64,000 bases of DNA, taken from NCBI RefSeq assembly GCF_022760805.1, contig NZ_JAIVFL010000001.1, positions 3,985,317-4,049,316 on the forward strand, written 5' to 3'. Each line of letters starts with the position of its first letter. The stretch's first letter is position 1. This DNA comes from Candidatus Mycolicibacterium alkanivorans (lineage in GTDB: Bacteria; Actinomycetota; Actinomycetes; Mycobacteriales; Mycobacteriaceae). Both the position numbers and the translations under genes were made by a program. Below, one piece after another: positions 1 through 12,952 of this stretch. The notes below the pieces were generated by a model. The model was not told the origin of the DNA. It ran no database searches and saw only the letters and a program-made list of their open reading frames with translations.

Positions 1-1700
<1,700 letters not shown>

Positions 1701-1977
1701 CGTCCACCACCCCCCGTAATCGCGCGAAATAGCTATTTCTATTATTAATCATAGAAGCCAAAGTCGTGCGCCGACACACCGAGAAATCCGCAGATCAGAG
1801 CACTAAATTACCGACCGGAACACAGGCCCTATGTCAGGAGTCCTGGGCCCAGAGTTGTTCCGGCGCAACGGCCTTCCCGTGCCTGATCGGCAGGGCTACG
1901 ACCCGCTGGGTGAGATCGTCTACGTCAGCGCCGCGTTGGACTCCTGACCTCACCGGACCCGGTGCCCACACGCGGCC
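1701..1977. other. Insertion-element end and its flank
   Basis: Bases 1701-1846 are the upstream end of the insertion sequence, with an AT-rich patch around 1725-1755 containing the palindrome aatagctatt. Outside the proposed end, the plus strand has a short open frame (1831-1947, 38 residues, ending in YVSAALDS). It begins inside the proposed terminal repeat and could be a truncated host gene end. I recognise no function and do not call it a gene. Confidence 0.4.
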
Positions 1978-3801
1978 TCAGAAGCGGCTGTCGCCCCACC
2001 ACAGGACGCTGGTTCCGGTGATCGCACGCTCACCGTGGTCGATCGCTCCCCTGATCGACTGGCCGACGAGCAATGCCACCGCTTCGGGTAGTGACGCCGC
2101 AGCGGGCTGCGATGACGCCCTGGGACGCAGGAAGTCCCGCAGCGACGAGCCGGGCAGGCTGACCAGTTCGACCTCGGCATCCGGATCCAGGCCGGCAAGG
2201 GCCTTCGCGCGGTCCACGGCCGCGCGAAAGCCGCCGAGCTCGTCGACCAGACCGTGCGCGTGCGCGTCGGCACCGGTCCACACCCGCCCGCGCGCCACCG
2301 CGTCGACCGCCTCGACGGACATCGAGCGCGCTTCGGCGACCCGGTGCACGAAATCGGTGTAGAACAGGTCGGCCTCGGCTTCCACCATGGCCTGCTGCTC
2401 TTCGGTGAACGGCGCGTTGGCCGACCATGCATCCGCATTGTCGTTGGTGCGCACCGAATCCGAGCCGACCCCGAGGCGCTCCTTGAGTTCGCGCGCGATC
2501 AGCTTGCCGGTCACCACCCCGATGGAGCCGGTGATGGTTGCCGGGTTGGCGACGATGGCGTCGGCCCCCATCGACACGTAGTAGCCGCCCGAGGCGGCCA
2601 CCGCACCCATCGACGCCACCACCGGTTTGCCCTTGTGCCGGAGCCGGGCCACTTCGCGCCAGATCGTCTCCGAGCCCGTCACCGAGCCGCCCGGACTGTC
2701 GACGCGCAGCACCACCGCCGCGATGTCGTCGGCCGCGCCGGCCCGGCGCAGCGCGGCGGCGATGGTGTCCCCGCCCGCGCTGGACCGCCCGAACGGCGAA
2801 AGCTGGGGCCCACCGCGGCCGCTCACGATCGGGCCGGCGACGGTGACCACCGCGATCGCCGGCTTCTTGCGGCCCGGGAGCGACGGCATCGGCACCGGCG
2901 GCCCGCTCTTACGGATCTGGGCGTAGCGGGACAGATACAGCCGCGGCGGGGCGTTGTCGCCGGAGTCGGCATCACCGTTCTCCGGTGAAACACCTTCCAC
3001 ACCAACGAGTTCGGCGATGCGGCTGTAGGCTTCGTCGCGAAAGCCGATGCGATCGACCAGGTGTCCGGTCACCGCGTCGTCGCGCAGCAGCGGTGCGCGG
3101 TTGGCCAACTCGTCGACAGCGGACACCTCGATGCCGCGCGACTCGGCGATGGCCTGCCACACCTGGGCGTGCAGGCTTTCGATGAGCCGTGAGTCAGCTT
3201 CCCGGTGCGCCTCGGTGTAGTGGTCCTGGGTGAACAGGTTCGCCGCCGATTTGTACTCGCCGCGGGCGACGAACTGCGCTTGGATCCCGGCCTTGTCCAG
3301 CGCGTCGCGCAGGAACAGCGCGTTGGTGGCGAAGCCGACCAGCCCGACGGTTCCCGACGGCTGCATCCACACCTCGCCGAACGCCGAGGCCAGGTAGTAC
3401 GACAGCGTGCCCGGGTAGGTCTCGGCCCACACCAGCGACGGCTTCCGTTCGGTGAATGCCGCGATCGCTTCGCGAAGTTCCTGCACTGGGGCGGCCGGCG
3501 CGGCCGAAACCTGCACCCTGGCAATCAATCCCGCGACACGATCGTCCTCGGTGGCGCGGTGGATGGCGGCGACGGCATCGCGAAGCAGCAGTGGCCGCCC
3601 GCCCCCGGTGATGAAGGTCAGCGGGTCGAACCCCGCCGTCTCCGGAGGAACGGACTGCACGTCGAACTCGAGGACGACGCCGGCGGGCACCCCGTGGTGG
3701 CGGGCAGTGTCGAGGCGGCGCAACGCATCGCGAACGTCGTCGGGACCCGGAATTCCGGGCAGAAAGGCGAACATGCCTTCGAGGCTACCGTGGGCCAACA
3801 T
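1978..3801 (-). CDS. sppA: Signal peptide peptidase SppA, 67K type
   Basis: A 607-residue serine protease that cleaves signal peptides left in the membrane after secretion. It has the two-domain form of the family. The general-base lysine is K184 in GEYKSAANLF (N-terminal domain) and the nucleophile is S404 in VAASGGYYVS (C-terminal domain), the expected Ser/Lys dyad. The start at ATG 3801 follows AAAGGGG. An ATG nine codons later lacks spacing for a ribosome-binding site. It lies downstream of the spc ribosomal operon but after a strong terminator (3829-3862), so it is probably transcribed separately. Its position after rplO matches the M. tuberculosis order. A clear N-terminal membrane anchor is not obvious. 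Confidence 0.93.
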   Translation of the reverse strand: MLAHGSLEGMFAFLPGIPGPDDVRDALRRLDTARHHGVPAGVVLEFDVQSVPPETAGFDPLTFITGGGRPLLLRDAVAAIHRATEDDRVAGLIARVQVSAAPAAPVQELREAIAAFTERKPSLVWAETYPGTLSYYLASAFGEVWMQPSGTVGLVGFATNALFLRDALDKAGIQAQFVARGEYKSAANLFTQDHYTEAHREADSRLIESLHAQVWQAIAESRGIEVSAVDELANRAPLLRDDAVTGHLVDRIGFRDEAYSRIAELVGVEGVSPENGDADSGDNAPPRLYLSRYAQIRKSGPPVPMPSLPGRKKPAIAVVTVAGPIVSGRGGPQLSPFGRSSAGGDTIAAALRRAGAADDIAAVVLRVDSPGGSVTGSETIWREVARLRHKGKPVVASMGAVAASGGYYVSMGADAIVANPATITGSIGVVTGKLIARELKERLGVGSDSVRTNDNADAWSANAPFTEEQQAMVEAEADLFYTDFVHRVAEARSMSVEAVDAVARGRVWTGADAHAHGLVDELGGFRAAVDRAKALAGLDPDAEVELVSLPGSSLRDFLRPRASSQPAAASLPEAVALLVGQSIRGAIDHGERAITGTSVLWWGDSRF

Positions 3802-3828
3802 CGTCCCCTTTCCAGCGACCAGGCATAC

Positions 3829-3862
3829 GAAAACGCCCCCGCCGTCCGGCGAGGGCGTTTCA
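3829..3862 (-). terminator. Rho-independent terminator of the spc operon
   Basis: Arms 3831-3844 and 3847-3860 pair over 14 bases with one mismatch. In minus-strand RNA the hairpin ends in a U run (GCGUUUUC). It lies between the rplO stop and the sppA start and closes the ribosomal operon. Confidence 0.85.
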
Positions 3863-3873
3863 CGGCGTCCGAT

Positions 3874-4317
3874 CTAGAGTTCGGTGACCGAACCGCCTGC
3901 GGCGGTGATCGCCTCGCGGGCGCTGCCGCTGAACTTGTGCGCGGTCACGTCAGCCTTAGCGGTCAGCTTGCCGTCGCCGAGGACCTTGACGAGCACGTTC
4001 TTGCGAACCAGGCCGCGGGCGACCAGCTCATCGATGCCGATGGTGCCCCCCTCGGGGAAGGCCCGGCTGATGTCGCCGACGTTCACGACGGCGTACTCGG
4101 TGCGGAACCGATTCTTGAAGCCCTTGAGCTTCGGCAGCCGCATGTGGATCGGCATTTGGCCACCCTCGAAGCCCACCGGCACGTTCTTGCGGGCACCGGT
4201 GCCCTTGGTGCCGCGGCCGGCGGTCTTGCCCTTCGAGCCCTCGCCGCGACCCACGCGGGTCTTGGCGGTCTTGGAGCCGGGGGCCGGCTTCAGGTCGTGC
4301 AGTTTGATGACGCTCAT
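3874..4317 (-). CDS. rplO: 50S ribosomal protein L15
   Basis: 147 residues, starting [16 protein letters not shown] and carrying the basic Gly-rich N-terminal segment ([18 protein letters not shown]) that threads into 23S rRNA. It is the last gene of the spc operon here. Its ATG overlaps the rpmD stop by four bases, indicating translational coupling. SecY and adenylate kinase, which often follow in other bacteria, are absent downstream; sppA follows, as in M. tuberculosis. Confidence 0.98.
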   Translation of the reverse strand: MSVIKLHDLKPAPGSKTAKTRVGRGEGSKGKTAGRGTKGTGARKNVPVGFEGGQMPIHMRLPKLKGFKNRFRTEYAVVNVGDISRAFPEGGTIGIDELVARGLVRKNVLVKVLGDGKLTAKADVTAHKFSGSAREAITAAGGSVTEL

Positions 4318-4496
4318 TTGACTTCCTCAACCTCGACGAGGTGGTGGACGACCTTGATCAGTCCACGGGTCTGCGGGTTGTCCTCGCGGACCACCGACTG
4401 ACGGATCTTCTTCAGGCCCAGCGACCGCAGGCTCTCACGCTGGTTCCAGCGCGTGCCGACGGTGCCTCGCACCTGGGTGATCTTCAGCTCTGCCAT
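4314..4496 (-). CDS. rpmD: 50S ribosomal protein L30
   Basis: 60 residues, the usual length for bacterial L30, starting [20 protein letters not shown]. It binds 23S rRNA in the large subunit. It is packed between rpsE (two bases upstream) and rplO (four-base overlap). Confidence 0.97.
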   Translation of the reverse strand: MAELKITQVRGTVGTRWNQRESLRSLGLKKIRQSVVREDNPQTRGLIKVVHHLVEVEEVK

Positions 4497-4498
4497 GG

Positions 4499-5212
4499 TT
4501 ATGCGCTTCCCTCACGCGCTGCCGCAGCGGCGAGCGCTTCGCTTTCCCGACGTGCGCGCAGCATGCCGGCCGGCGCGACGTCTTCGATCGGCAGCCCGCG
4601 GCGGGCGGCCACCTCTTCGGGACGCTGCAGCAGCTTGAGCGCGGTCACGGTGGCGTGCACCACGTTGATCGCGTTGTCGCTGCCCAGCGACTTGGCCAGG
4701 ACGTCATGCACGCCAGCGCATTCGAGCACGGCACGGCAGGCGCCGCCGGCGATCACACCGGTACCTGGGCTGGCCGGACGCAGCATGACCACACCGGCGG
4801 CGGCCTCGCCCTGAACCGGATGGGTGATGGTGCCGCCGATCAGCGGGACGCGGAAGAAGTTCTTGCGGGCTTCCTCGACACCCTTGGCAATCGCGGCGGG
4901 CACCTCCTTGGCCTTGCCATAGCCGACGCCGACCAGGCCGTGGCCGTCACCGACGATGACCAGTGCGGTGAAGCTGAACCGGCGACCACCCTTGACGACC
5001 TTGGACACGCGGTTGATCGTGACAACCCGCTCCAGGTAGTTGCTCTTCTCGGCGTTGTCGCGACCGCCACGGCCACCACGGTCGTCACGGCGACCACGGC
5101 CACCGCGATCGCCCCGGTCGTCACGCCCTCCGCGCTGCTCGTCGGTGCGGGTGCCAGCGCTGGGGCCGCCGGTGTTGGCGACCACCGGGGCCTCCGAAGT
5201 CTGGTCCGCCAT
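4499..5212 (-). CDS. rpsE: 30S ribosomal protein S5
   Basis: 237 residues with the start taken at the second of two adjacent ATGs (5212), seven bases after GGAAGGA. The other ATG, at 5215, would add one Met. The N-terminus is a long Arg/Gly/Asp-rich tail (about residues 20-50) typical of actinobacterial S5. It is followed by the double-stranded-RNA-binding fold ([20 protein letters not shown]) and the C-terminal domain. S5 acts in decoding accuracy and the helicase activity at the mRNA entry. A longer frame reaching into rplR was rejected. Confidence 0.97.
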   Translation of the reverse strand: MADQTSEAPVVANTGGPSAGTRTDEQRGGRDDRGDRGGRGRRDDRGGRGGRDNAEKSNYLERVVTINRVSKVVKGGRRFSFTALVIVGDGHGLVGVGYGKAKEVPAAIAKGVEEARKNFFRVPLIGGTITHPVQGEAAAGVVMLRPASPGTGVIAGGACRAVLECAGVHDVLAKSLGSDNAINVVHATVTALKLLQRPEEVAARRGLPIEDVAPAGMLRARRESEALAAAAAREGSA

Positions 5213-5240
5213 CATGCGGTCCTTCCGTTGTCCGTCTTCA

Positions 5241-5645
5241 TCAGAATTTGAGTCCGTTCTCGCGGGCAGCGTCGGCCAGCGCCGCGACGCGCCCGCCGTA
5301 GGTGTTGCCACCGCGGTCGAACACGACGGCCTCGATGCCGGCAGCCTTGGCGCGCTCGGCGATCAGCTGGCCGACCCGCACGCTGCGGGCCTTCTTGTCG
5401 CCCTCGACGGCGCGGACGTCGGCCTCGATGGACGAAGCCGCCGCCAGCGTGGTGCCGTTGTCGTCGTTGACCAGCTGCACGTGGATGTGCCGCGAGGAGC
5501 GGTTGACCACGAGGCGGGGCCGCTCGGCGGTGCCGACGACCTTCTTGCGCAACCGGGTGTGCCGGCGCAGCCGGGAGACCCGGCGGGCGGCCGAGACGCT
5601 GGTGCCAACCGGCGTGTGGCCGGTGGCGGTCTGTGCTTGAGCCAT
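5241..5645 (-). CDS. rplR: 50S ribosomal protein L18
   Basis: 134 residues. It binds 5S rRNA and helps place it on the large subunit. Family features visible are the basic N-terminal [12 protein letters not shown], the [18 protein letters not shown] strand region and the C-terminal end [19 protein letters not shown]. It lies three bases after rplF in the spc operon. Confidence 0.98.
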   Translation of the reverse strand: MAQAQTATGHTPVGTSVSAARRVSRLRRHTRLRKKVVGTAERPRLVVNRSSRHIHVQLVNDDNGTTLAAASSIEADVRAVEGDKKARSVRVGQLIAERAKAAGIEAVVFDRGGNTYGGRVAALADAARENGLKF

Positions 5646-5648
5646 GGG

Positions 5649-6188
5649 TTACTTACCTGTCTTTCCGACCTTGCGGCGGATCTGCTCACCTTCGTAGCGC
5701 ACGCCCTTGCCCTTGTACGGGTCCGGGCGGCGCAGCCGACGGATGTTCGCCGAGATCTGGCCGACCTTCTGCTTGTCGATACCGGAGATCGAGAACTTGG
5801 TGGGGGTCTCCACCGCGAAGGTGATTCCCTCGGGGGCCTCGATGACCACCGGATGGCTGTACCCGAGCGCGAACTCGAGGTTGTTGCCCTTGAGCTGCAC
5901 GCGGTAGCCGACGCCGAAGATCTCCATCTTGGTGGTGTAACCCTCGGTCACTCCGGTCACCAGGTTGGACACCAGCGTCCGGGACAGACCGTGCAGCGAG
6001 CGGCTACGCCGCTCGTCGTCCGGCCGGGTCACCACGATCGCGCCATCGTCGTTGCGCGACACCGTGATCGGCTCGGCGATCTCCAGCGCCAGCGCGCCCT
6101 TGGGGCCCTTGACCGACAGGTTCTGCCCGTCGATCGTGATGTCGACACCGGCGGGAACCGGTACCGGCTGCTTTCCAATACGTGACAT
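5649..6188 (-). CDS. rplF: 50S ribosomal protein L6
   Basis: 179 residues, the normal bacterial length. It has the two L6 repeats, the first starting [17 protein letters not shown] and a C-terminal [18 protein letters not shown] signature. It binds 23S rRNA near the GTPase centre. It sits between rpsH and rplR in the spc operon. Confidence 0.98.
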   Translation of the reverse strand: MSRIGKQPVPVPAGVDITIDGQNLSVKGPKGALALEIAEPITVSRNDDGAIVVTRPDDERRSRSLHGLSRTLVSNLVTGVTEGYTTKMEIFGVGYRVQLKGNNLEFALGYSHPVVIEAPEGITFAVETPTKFSISGIDKQKVGQISANIRRLRRPDPYKGKGVRYEGEQIRRKVGKTGK

Positions 6189-6201
6189 GTCTAGTTACCT
6201 C

Positions 6202-6600
6202 TCACCACACGTACGCGAGGACTTCGCCGCCCACGCCCTGTCGGGCTGCTTGGCGGTCGGTCAGCAGGCCCGAGGACGTGGAGATGATGGCCACGCCCAG
6301 CCCGCCGAGCACCCGCGGCAGATTGGTGGATTTCGCGTAGACCCGCAGACCGGGCTTGGACACCCGGCGCAGACCGGCGAGGCTGCGCTCACGGTTGGGG
6401 CCGTACTTGAGCTTGACGACCAACGCCTTACCGACCCGGGCATCCTCGGTGCGGAAGTCGCTGATGTATCCCTCGCTCTTGAGGATCTCGGCGATGTTGG
6501 CCTTGATCTTCGAGTGCGGCAGGGTCACCTCGTCGTGATACGCCGAATTGGCGTTGCGCAGACGTGTCAAGAAGTCTGCGATCGGGTCCGTCATAGTCAT
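6202..6600 (-). CDS. rpsH: 30S ribosomal protein S8
   Basis: 132 residues, starting [18 protein letters not shown], which is identical in remembered mycobacterial S8. The C-terminal [20 protein letters not shown] signature is present. S8 binds the central domain of 16S rRNA. The ATG at 6594 is an alternative start. The preceding gap to rpsN (97 bases) is the longest inside the spc block and could hold regulatory RNA, but I see no clear structure. Confidence 0.97.
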   Translation of the reverse strand: MTMTDPIADFLTRLRNANSAYHDEVTLPHSKIKANIAEILKSEGYISDFRTEDARVGKALVVKLKYGPNRERSLAGLRRVSKPGLRVYAKSTNLPRVLGGLGVAIISTSSGLLTDRQAARQGVGGEVLAYVW

Positions 6601-6697
6601 GACTGGGCCTGTCTACCTTCCTCGCAGCGGTTCCCTGCTGGGCCTGCTGCGCACCTGTTCTGTAAGGGTCTGTGGGTCTTCGGGGTCGAAGAGCCGA

Positions 6698-6883
6698 TTA
6701 CCAGCTGGACTTCTGCACACCGGGCAGTTCGCCGGCGTGCGCCATCTCGCGCAGGCAGATCCGGCACAGGCCGAACTTGCGGTACACGGCGTGCGGACGG
6801 CCGCAGCGATTGCAGCGGGTGTAGGCCCGCACGGCGAACTTCGGCTTCCTGTTGGCCTTGATGACCAGCGCCTTCTTTGCCAT
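6698..6883 (-). CDS. rpsN: 30S ribosomal protein S14, zinc-binding type
   Basis: 61 residues. Two CxxC pairs (CNRCGRPH and CRICL) show the zinc-binding C+ form, sometimes called rpsZ. Mycobacteria usually carry a second zinc-free S14 elsewhere that replaces it in zinc starvation. It starts three bases after the rplE stop. Confidence 0.97.
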   Translation of the reverse strand: MAKKALVIKANRKPKFAVRAYTRCNRCGRPHAVYRKFGLCRICLREMAHAGELPGVQKSSW

Positions 6884-6886
6884 TGC

Positions 6887-7459
6887 TCAGTTCTCCTTGA
6901 ACGGGAAGCCCAGCGCCCGCAACAGCGCCCGACCCTCGTCGTCGTTGGTCGCCGAAGTGACGACGGTGATGTCCATGCCCCGGGGCCGGTCGATGGAGTC
7001 CACGTCGATCTCGTGGAACACCGACTGCTCGGCGAGTCCGAAGGTGTAGTTGCCGTGGCCGTCGAACTGCTTGGGGCTCAGACCGCGAAAGTCGCGGATA
7101 CGCGGCAGCGCGATCGAGACCAGGCGGTCCAGGAACTCCCACATCCGGTCACCGCGCAGGGTCACCCGCGCGCCGATCGGCATGCCCTCGCGGAGCTTGA
7201 ACTGCGCGATGGACTTGCGGGCCTTGCGGATCTCCGGCTTCTGGCCGGTGATCAGCGCCAGGTCGTTGACCGCGCCGTTGATCAGCTTGGCGTCGCGGGC
7301 GGCGTCACCGACACCCATGTTGACGACGACCTTGACCACGCCGGGGATCTGCATCACGTTGGCGTAGTTGAACTCTTTGTTCAGCGCGTCCTTGATCTCC
7401 TCGCGGTACCGCGCCTTCAGCCGGGGCTGAACCTTCGCAGTGTCTTCTACAGTCGTCAT
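6887..7459 (-). CDS. rplE: 50S ribosomal protein L5
   Basis: 190 residues from ATG 7459, the N-terminus (MTTVED) expected from mycobacterial homologues. A TTG at 7468 in the same frame overlaps the rplX stop and is a possible alternative, three bases after AAGGA. L5 contacts 5S rRNA and bridges the subunits. The signatures [18 protein letters not shown] and [18 protein letters not shown] are present. Confidence 0.95.
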   Translation of the reverse strand: MTTVEDTAKVQPRLKARYREEIKDALNKEFNYANVMQIPGVVKVVVNMGVGDAARDAKLINGAVNDLALITGQKPEIRKARKSIAQFKLREGMPIGARVTLRGDRMWEFLDRLVSIALPRIRDFRGLSPKQFDGHGNYTFGLAEQSVFHEIDVDSIDRPRGMDITVVTSATNDDEGRALLRALGFPFKEN

Positions 7460-7464
7460 CGCCC

Positions 7465-7782
7465 TCAAATATCCTTGCCGTTGCGCTTCGAAATGCGGAC
7501 CCGCTTGCCGGTCTCCTCGTCGACGCGGTAACCGATGCGGGTCGGCTTGCCGTCGGAGTCCACGACCATCACGTTGGAGACGTGGATCGGCGCTTCCTGC
7601 GTGACGATGCCGCCCGAGGAGGCGCCGCGCTCGTTGGCCGACTGCGCGGTGTGCTTCTTGATGCGGTTGACACCCTCGACCAGGACGCGGTTGCGATCCG
7701 GGAAGGCCCGCAGGACCTTGCCCTTGGCGCCCTTGTCCTTACCGGCGGTGACCAGCACGGTGTCGCCTTTGTGAACCTTCAT
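7465..7782 (-). CDS. rplX: 50S ribosomal protein L24
   Basis: 105 residues. The N-terminal KOW motif ([19 protein letters not shown]) is clear. L24 initiates large-subunit assembly at the 5' end of 23S rRNA. It starts directly after the rplN stop. Confidence 0.98.
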   Translation of the reverse strand: MKVHKGDTVLVTAGKDKGAKGKVLRAFPDRNRVLVEGVNRIKKHTAQSANERGASSGGIVTQEAPIHVSNVMVVDSDGKPTRIGYRVDEETGKRVRISKRNGKDI

Positions 7783-8151
7783 TTACAAAACCTCCGGAGC
7801 CAGGGAGACGATCTTCATGAAGCGCTTCTCGCGCAGCTCGCGCCCGACCGGGCCGAAGATGCGGGTGCCGCGCGGGTCGTTGTCGGCCTTGATGATGACC
7901 GCGGCGTTCTCGTCGAACTTGATGTAGCTGCCGTCGGCGCGACGACGCTCCTTGACGGTGCGCACGACGACGGCCTTGACCACATCACCGCGCTTCACGT
8001 TGCCGCCGGGGATGGCGTCCTTCACGGTCGCCACGATGACGTCGCCGATGCCGGCGTAGCGCCGCGACGAGCCACCCAGCACACGGATGCACAAGATCTC
8101 CTTGGCGCCCGTGTTGTCGGCGACCTTGAGCCGCGATTCCTGCTGAATCAC
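7783..8151 (-). CDS. rplN: 50S ribosomal protein L14
   Basis: 122 residues, the standard length and highly conserved ([38 protein letters not shown]). It is the first gene of the spc-type transcript. A 234-base gap separates it from the formylglycine-generating enzyme gene upstream, so it probably has its own promoter. Confidence 0.98.
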   Translation of the reverse strand: MIQQESRLKVADNTGAKEILCIRVLGGSSRRYAGIGDVIVATVKDAIPGGNVKRGDVVKAVVVRTVKERRRADGSYIKFDENAAVIIKADNDPRGTRIFGPVGRELREKRFMKIVSLAPEVL

Positions 8152-8385
8152 TAGATCTCCTCGGATCTGTCAGTCTGTGCACGGCAAAATCCCTCTGGAC
8201 AAGCCAAAAGGAACTTGACGTGCGCGGTCTTTGTCACCGAAGGGCACGCAGGGCCAACCTGAATTCGAGTGAAGATTCGAGTCCGGCCAGCCGAGGTCTG
8301 CCCTAGGCAACCCCTAAATACTAGGCGACGGGCCGAAAAGCTCCAAATCCGTGCTCAGCGGCACTCTGCGGGCCCCGGACGGGAC
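8152..8385 (-). other. rplN upstream region
   Basis: No gene. This 234-base stretch should hold the promoter and leader of the spc operon. A small inverted element (cctaggcaac...aaatactagg, about 8301-8325) is visible. No -10/-35 pair is convincing enough to call. Confidence 0.3.
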
Positions 8386-9270
8386 TCAGTCCAGGTCGGC
8401 CACGCACCGGAACCCGATGTGCGTGGTGGAGCTGTCCTGCGACTGCGGCGAGCGCGCGGCGGGCCGGTAGCGGTGGCAGTACTCCGGCGCGCACAGGTAC
8501 GAGCCGCCCTTGAGGGTCTGGCTGACGGCAGGGTCGGGGTCCGCCGGCGGCGGGCAGCAGGAGTTCTGCTGCTGCGGCAGGTGGTAGGCCGAGAACCGCG
8601 TGGTGGTCCACTCCCACACGTTGCCGATCATGTCGAACAGGCCGAACCCGTTGGCCGGGAAGGTGCCCACCGGCGAGGTGCCCACCCAGCCCAGCGCGCC
8701 CTCGTTGCGATAGGGGAAGTGGCCCTGCCAGATGTTGGCCATCAGGGCGCCATCGACGGTCGGCTCGTCTCCCCAGGAGTAGGTGCTGTCGCTTCCGCCC
8801 CGCGCCGCGTACTCGAACTCCGCCTCGGTGGGCAGCCGCCGCCCGGCCCAGGCCGCGTAGGCCGCGGCGTCGGGATAGGCCACCTGCACCACCGGGTGGT
8901 CCGCCCGGCCGGTGACGTCGCTGCCGGCCCCGAACGGCTGACGCCAGCAGGCGCCAGGAGCCCAGTCCCACCACTGCCGCCAGTCGCGCAAATCGACCGG
9001 GCCCGGCGTGGGCTTGAACACCAGGGCGCCGGGCAGCAGATCCTCCTCGGCGACGCCGGGGTACAGCGCCGGGTCCAGCGGCTTCTCGGCGACGGTGAGG
9101 TAGCCGGTGGCGGCGACGAACTCGGCGAACTGGGCGTTGGTCACCGGATGGCGCTCGATCGCGAACGCGTGCACCGTCGCGGCATGCACCGGCGCTTCCT
9201 CGGGGTAGAAGTCGACCGATCCCATCCGGAACGATCCGCCGGGCAACTCGACGAGCTCAGTGGCCATCAT
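8386..9270 (-). CDS. Formylglycine-generating enzyme (sulfatase-activating oxygenase)
   Basis: A 294-residue FGE/SUMF1-family protein, the counterpart of Rv0712. It oxidises a cysteine in the C-x-P-x-R motif of type I sulfatases to formylglycine. The opening ELPGGSFRMGS, the RRLPTEAEFEYAARGG core, GNVWEWT and the active-site pair C260/C265 (LCAPEYCHRYRP) are all present, so it should bind copper and be active. The start is taken at ATG 9270; 9267 is equally possible. The frame is open further upstream but would overlap rpsQ. In M. tuberculosis the sulfatase atsA sits beside it. Here no sulfatase is in the window, so the substrate is elsewhere. Confidence 0.92.
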   Translation of the reverse strand: MMATELVELPGGSFRMGSVDFYPEEAPVHAATVHAFAIERHPVTNAQFAEFVAATGYLTVAEKPLDPALYPGVAEEDLLPGALVFKPTPGPVDLRDWRQWWDWAPGACWRQPFGAGSDVTGRADHPVVQVAYPDAAAYAAWAGRRLPTEAEFEYAARGGSDSTYSWGDEPTVDGALMANIWQGHFPYRNEGALGWVGTSPVGTFPANGFGLFDMIGNVWEWTTTRFSAYHLPQQQNSCCPPPADPDPAVSQTLKGGSYLCAPEYCHRYRPAARSPQSQDSSTTHIGFRCVADLD

Positions 9271-9402
9271 CTCAGCAGCGCCACGACCCCGACCAGCGCA
9301 CCCAACCGGTGAAAAACTCTGCTGTTCATCGCCTGAATCGTAGGCAGTGCAGCGCTTCAGGCAGCGACGAACCGCCGAATTGTCGAATTCGCTTTTTACA
9401 CG

Positions 9403-9436
9403 GAAAAGCCCACCGCCCCGGCAGGGCGATGGGCTC
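9403..9436 (-). terminator. Rho-independent terminator after rpsQ
   Basis: In minus-strand RNA, AGCCCAUCGCCC pairs with GGGCGGUGGGCU around a short loop and is followed by UUUU. It closes the S10 operon after rpsQ and separates the formylglycine-generating enzyme gene from it. Confidence 0.85.
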
Positions 9437-9449
9437 TTCGAACGCGCGG

Positions 9450-9758
9450 CTACTTGGCCTTCTCGAGGATGTCCACGAGGCGCCAACGCTTGGTGGCCGA
9501 CAGCGGACGGGTCTCCATCAGCGAGACCCGGTCGCCGATACCGGCGACGCCGTTCTCGTCGTGGGCCTTGACCTTCTTGGTCGTGCGGATGATCTTGCCG
9601 TACTTGGGGTGCTGCACGCGCGACTCGAGCTCGACCACGATGGTCTTCTGCATCTTGTCACTGACCACGTAGCCGATCACGGTCTTGCGCCGACCGCGGG
9701 GCTTCTCGGTGGCCGGGGTGCGCGCGGGGCCGGCCGGTTTTGAAGCGTTCTCTGCCAT
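9450..9758 (-). CDS. rpsQ: 30S ribosomal protein S17
   Basis: 102 residues from ATG 9758; a GTG at 9761 would add one residue. The start overlaps the rpmC stop (TGATG). The Ala/Pro/Lys-rich N-terminal tail precedes the OB fold ([18 protein letters not shown]) and the [20 protein letters not shown] signature. It is the last gene of the S10 operon before a terminator. Confidence 0.96.
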   Translation of the reverse strand: MAENASKPAGPARTPATEKPRGRRKTVIGYVVSDKMQKTIVVELESRVQHPKYGKIIRTTKKVKAHDENGVAGIGDRVSLMETRPLSATKRWRLVDILEKAK

Positions 9759-9991
9759 CACGATTCCTCACCATCGGGTCCGGAAGCCAGACCCAGTTCA
9801 CGTTCGCGCAGCACCGTGTAGATGCGTGCGATCTCCTGCCGGACCGTGCGAAGCCGGCGATTGTTGGCCAGCTGCCCGGTGGCCATCTGGAAGCGCAGAT
9901 TGAACAGCTCTTCCTTCGACTCCCGCAGCTTCTCGGTCAACTCGTCGTCGGTCAGTTCGCGCAGTTCGCCGGCGCTGACGCCCACTGCCAT
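9758..9991 (-). CDS. rpmC: 50S ribosomal protein L29
   Basis: 77 residues, starting [13 protein letters not shown], with the two-helix L29 core ([19 protein letters not shown]). It sits near the exit tunnel, where trigger factor and the secretion machinery dock. The ATG overlaps the rplP stop by one base. A longer in-frame extension into rplP was rejected. Confidence 0.97.
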   Translation of the reverse strand: MAVGVSAGELRELTDDELTEKLRESKEELFNLRFQMATGQLANNRRLRTVRQEIARIYTVLRERELGLASGPDGEES

Positions 9992-10407
9992 CAGAACTGC
10001 TCCTCTCGGGTCACGATGCGTGCCTTGATCGGCAACTTGTGGATCGCGCGGGTCAGGGCTTCCCTGGCGATCTTCTCGTCGGGGTAGCTCAGCTCGAACA
10101 GCACGCGGCCGGGCTTGACGTTGGACACCCACCACTCCGGTGAGCCCTTGCCCGAACCCATGCGGGTTTCCGCGGGCTTCTTGGTCAGCGGACGGTCCGG
10201 GAAGATGTTGATCCACACCTTGCCGCCCCGCTTGATGTGCCGGTTGATGGCGATACGAGCGGACTCGATCTGCCGGTTGGTGACATAGGCGTGCTCCAGC
10301 GCCTGGATGCCGTAGTCACCAAACGTCACCGAGGTGCCGCCGCTGGCAATACCACGCTGCTTGGGGTGGTGTTGCTTGCGGTGCTTGACTTTACGGGGAA
10401 TCAACAT
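9991..10407 (-). CDS. rplP: 50S ribosomal protein L16
   Basis: 138 residues, starting [14 protein letters not shown], with the [21 protein letters not shown] signature around residues 82-102. It lies at the A-site side of the peptidyl-transferase region. It is packed between rpsC (three bases upstream) and rpmC. Confidence 0.98.
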   Translation of the reverse strand: MLIPRKVKHRKQHHPKQRGIASGGTSVTFGDYGIQALEHAYVTNRQIESARIAINRHIKRGGKVWINIFPDRPLTKKPAETRMGSGKGSPEWWVSNVKPGRVLFELSYPDEKIAREALTRAIHKLPIKARIVTREEQF

Positions 10408-10410
10408 GAT

Positions 10411-11788
<1,378 letters not shown>

Positions 11789-11789
<1 letters not shown>

Positions 11790-12070
11790 TACCGCCTCTT
11801 GCTCTTCCGGTCGTCCTTGATGTGACCCTTGAACGTCCGCGTCGGGGCGAACTCGCCCAGCTTGTGGCCGACCATGGCTTCGGTGACGAACACCGGCACG
11901 TGCTTGCGACCGTCGTGGACGGCGAAGGTATGACCGATGAAGTCAGGAATGATGGTCGAACGACGCGACCAGGTCTTGATGACCTGCTTGGTGTTCTTCT
12001 CGTTCTGAACGTCGACCTTCTTGAGCAGATGGTCGTCGACGAACGGACCCTTCTTCAGGCTGCGTGGCAT
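11789..12070 (-). CDS. rpsS: 30S ribosomal protein S19
   Basis: 93 residues, the standard length, starting [18 protein letters not shown], with the C-terminal [18 protein letters not shown] signature. It binds the 16S rRNA head with S13. It overlaps the rplV start by one base. Confidence 0.98.
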
Positions 12071-12085
12071 TGTCTACTCCCCTGC

Positions 12086-12922
12086 CTAGCGCTTCTTGCC
12101 GGTGCGCCGGCGGCGGACGATGAGCTTGTCGCTCGGCTTGTTGGGCTTGCGGGTGCGGCCCTCGGGCTTGCCCCACGGGCTGACCGGGTGGCGACCACCG
12201 GAGGTCTTGCCTTCACCACCACCATGCGGGTGGTCGACCGGGTTCATCACAACACCACGAACGGTGGGACGCTTGCCCTTCCACCGCATGCGGCCGGCCT
12301 TGCCCCAGTTGATGTTGGCCTGCTCGGCGTTGCCGACCTCGCCCACGGTGGCGCGGCAGCGCACGTCGACGCGGCGGATCTCACCCGACGGCATACGCAG
12401 GGAGGCGTGGGCGCCTTCCTTGCCCAGCAGCTGGATGCTCGAGCCGGCCGAGCGGGCCAGCTTGGCACCGCCGCCGGGACGCAGCTCGACGGCGTGGATG
12501 ACCGTACCGGCCGGGATGTTGCGCAGCGGCAGGTTGTTACCGGGCTTGATGTCGGCGTTGGCGCCCGACTCCACGATGTCGCCCTGCGAAAGACCCTGCG
12601 GCGCAACGATGTAACGCTTCTCGCCGTCCAGGTAGTGCAGCAGCGCGATGTTCGCGGTGCGGTTCGGGTCGTACTCGATGTGGGCGACCTTGGCGTTGAC
12701 GCCGTCCTTGTCGTTACGCCGGAAGTCGATCACCCGGTAGGCGCGCTTGTGCCCACCGCCCTTGTGCCGGGTGGTGATCCGGCCGTGCGCGTTGCGGCCA
12801 CCGGTGCCGTGCAGCGGACGGATCAGCGACTTCTCCGGAGTCGAGCGAGTGATCTCGGCGAAATCGGAGACGCTGGCACCGCGGCGACCGGGGGTCGTCG
12901 GCTTGTACTTGCGAATTCCCAT
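12086..12922 (-). CDS. rplB: 50S ribosomal protein L2
   Basis: 278 residues. L2 is needed for subunit association and peptidyl transfer. The conserved [14 protein letters not shown] motif with the functionally important histidine is intact, as is the basic C-terminus. It lies 30 bases after rplW. Confidence 0.98.
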   Translation of the reverse strand: MGIRKYKPTTPGRRGASVSDFAEITRSTPEKSLIRPLHGTGGRNAHGRITTRHKGGGHKRAYRVIDFRRNDKDGVNAKVAHIEYDPNRTANIALLHYLDGEKRYIVAPQGLSQGDIVESGANADIKPGNNLPLRNIPAGTVIHAVELRPGGGAKLARSAGSSIQLLGKEGAHASLRMPSGEIRRVDVRCRATVGEVGNAEQANINWGKAGRMRWKGKRPTVRGVVMNPVDHPHGGGEGKTSGGRHPVSPWGKPEGRTRKPNKPSDKLIVRRRRTGKKR

Positions 12923-12952
12923 GTTCTCGTTCCTGAGTTTCTTTCGTGCCGG

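Noticed and set aside
4499..5311. Longer S5 start at 5311
   Set aside because: Would overlap rplR and lacks family similarity; the start at 5212 has GGAAGGA.
8386..9486. Extended start of the formylglycine-generating enzyme
   Set aside because: The extra 72 residues overlap the rpsQ terminator and 3' end and look like non-coding translation.
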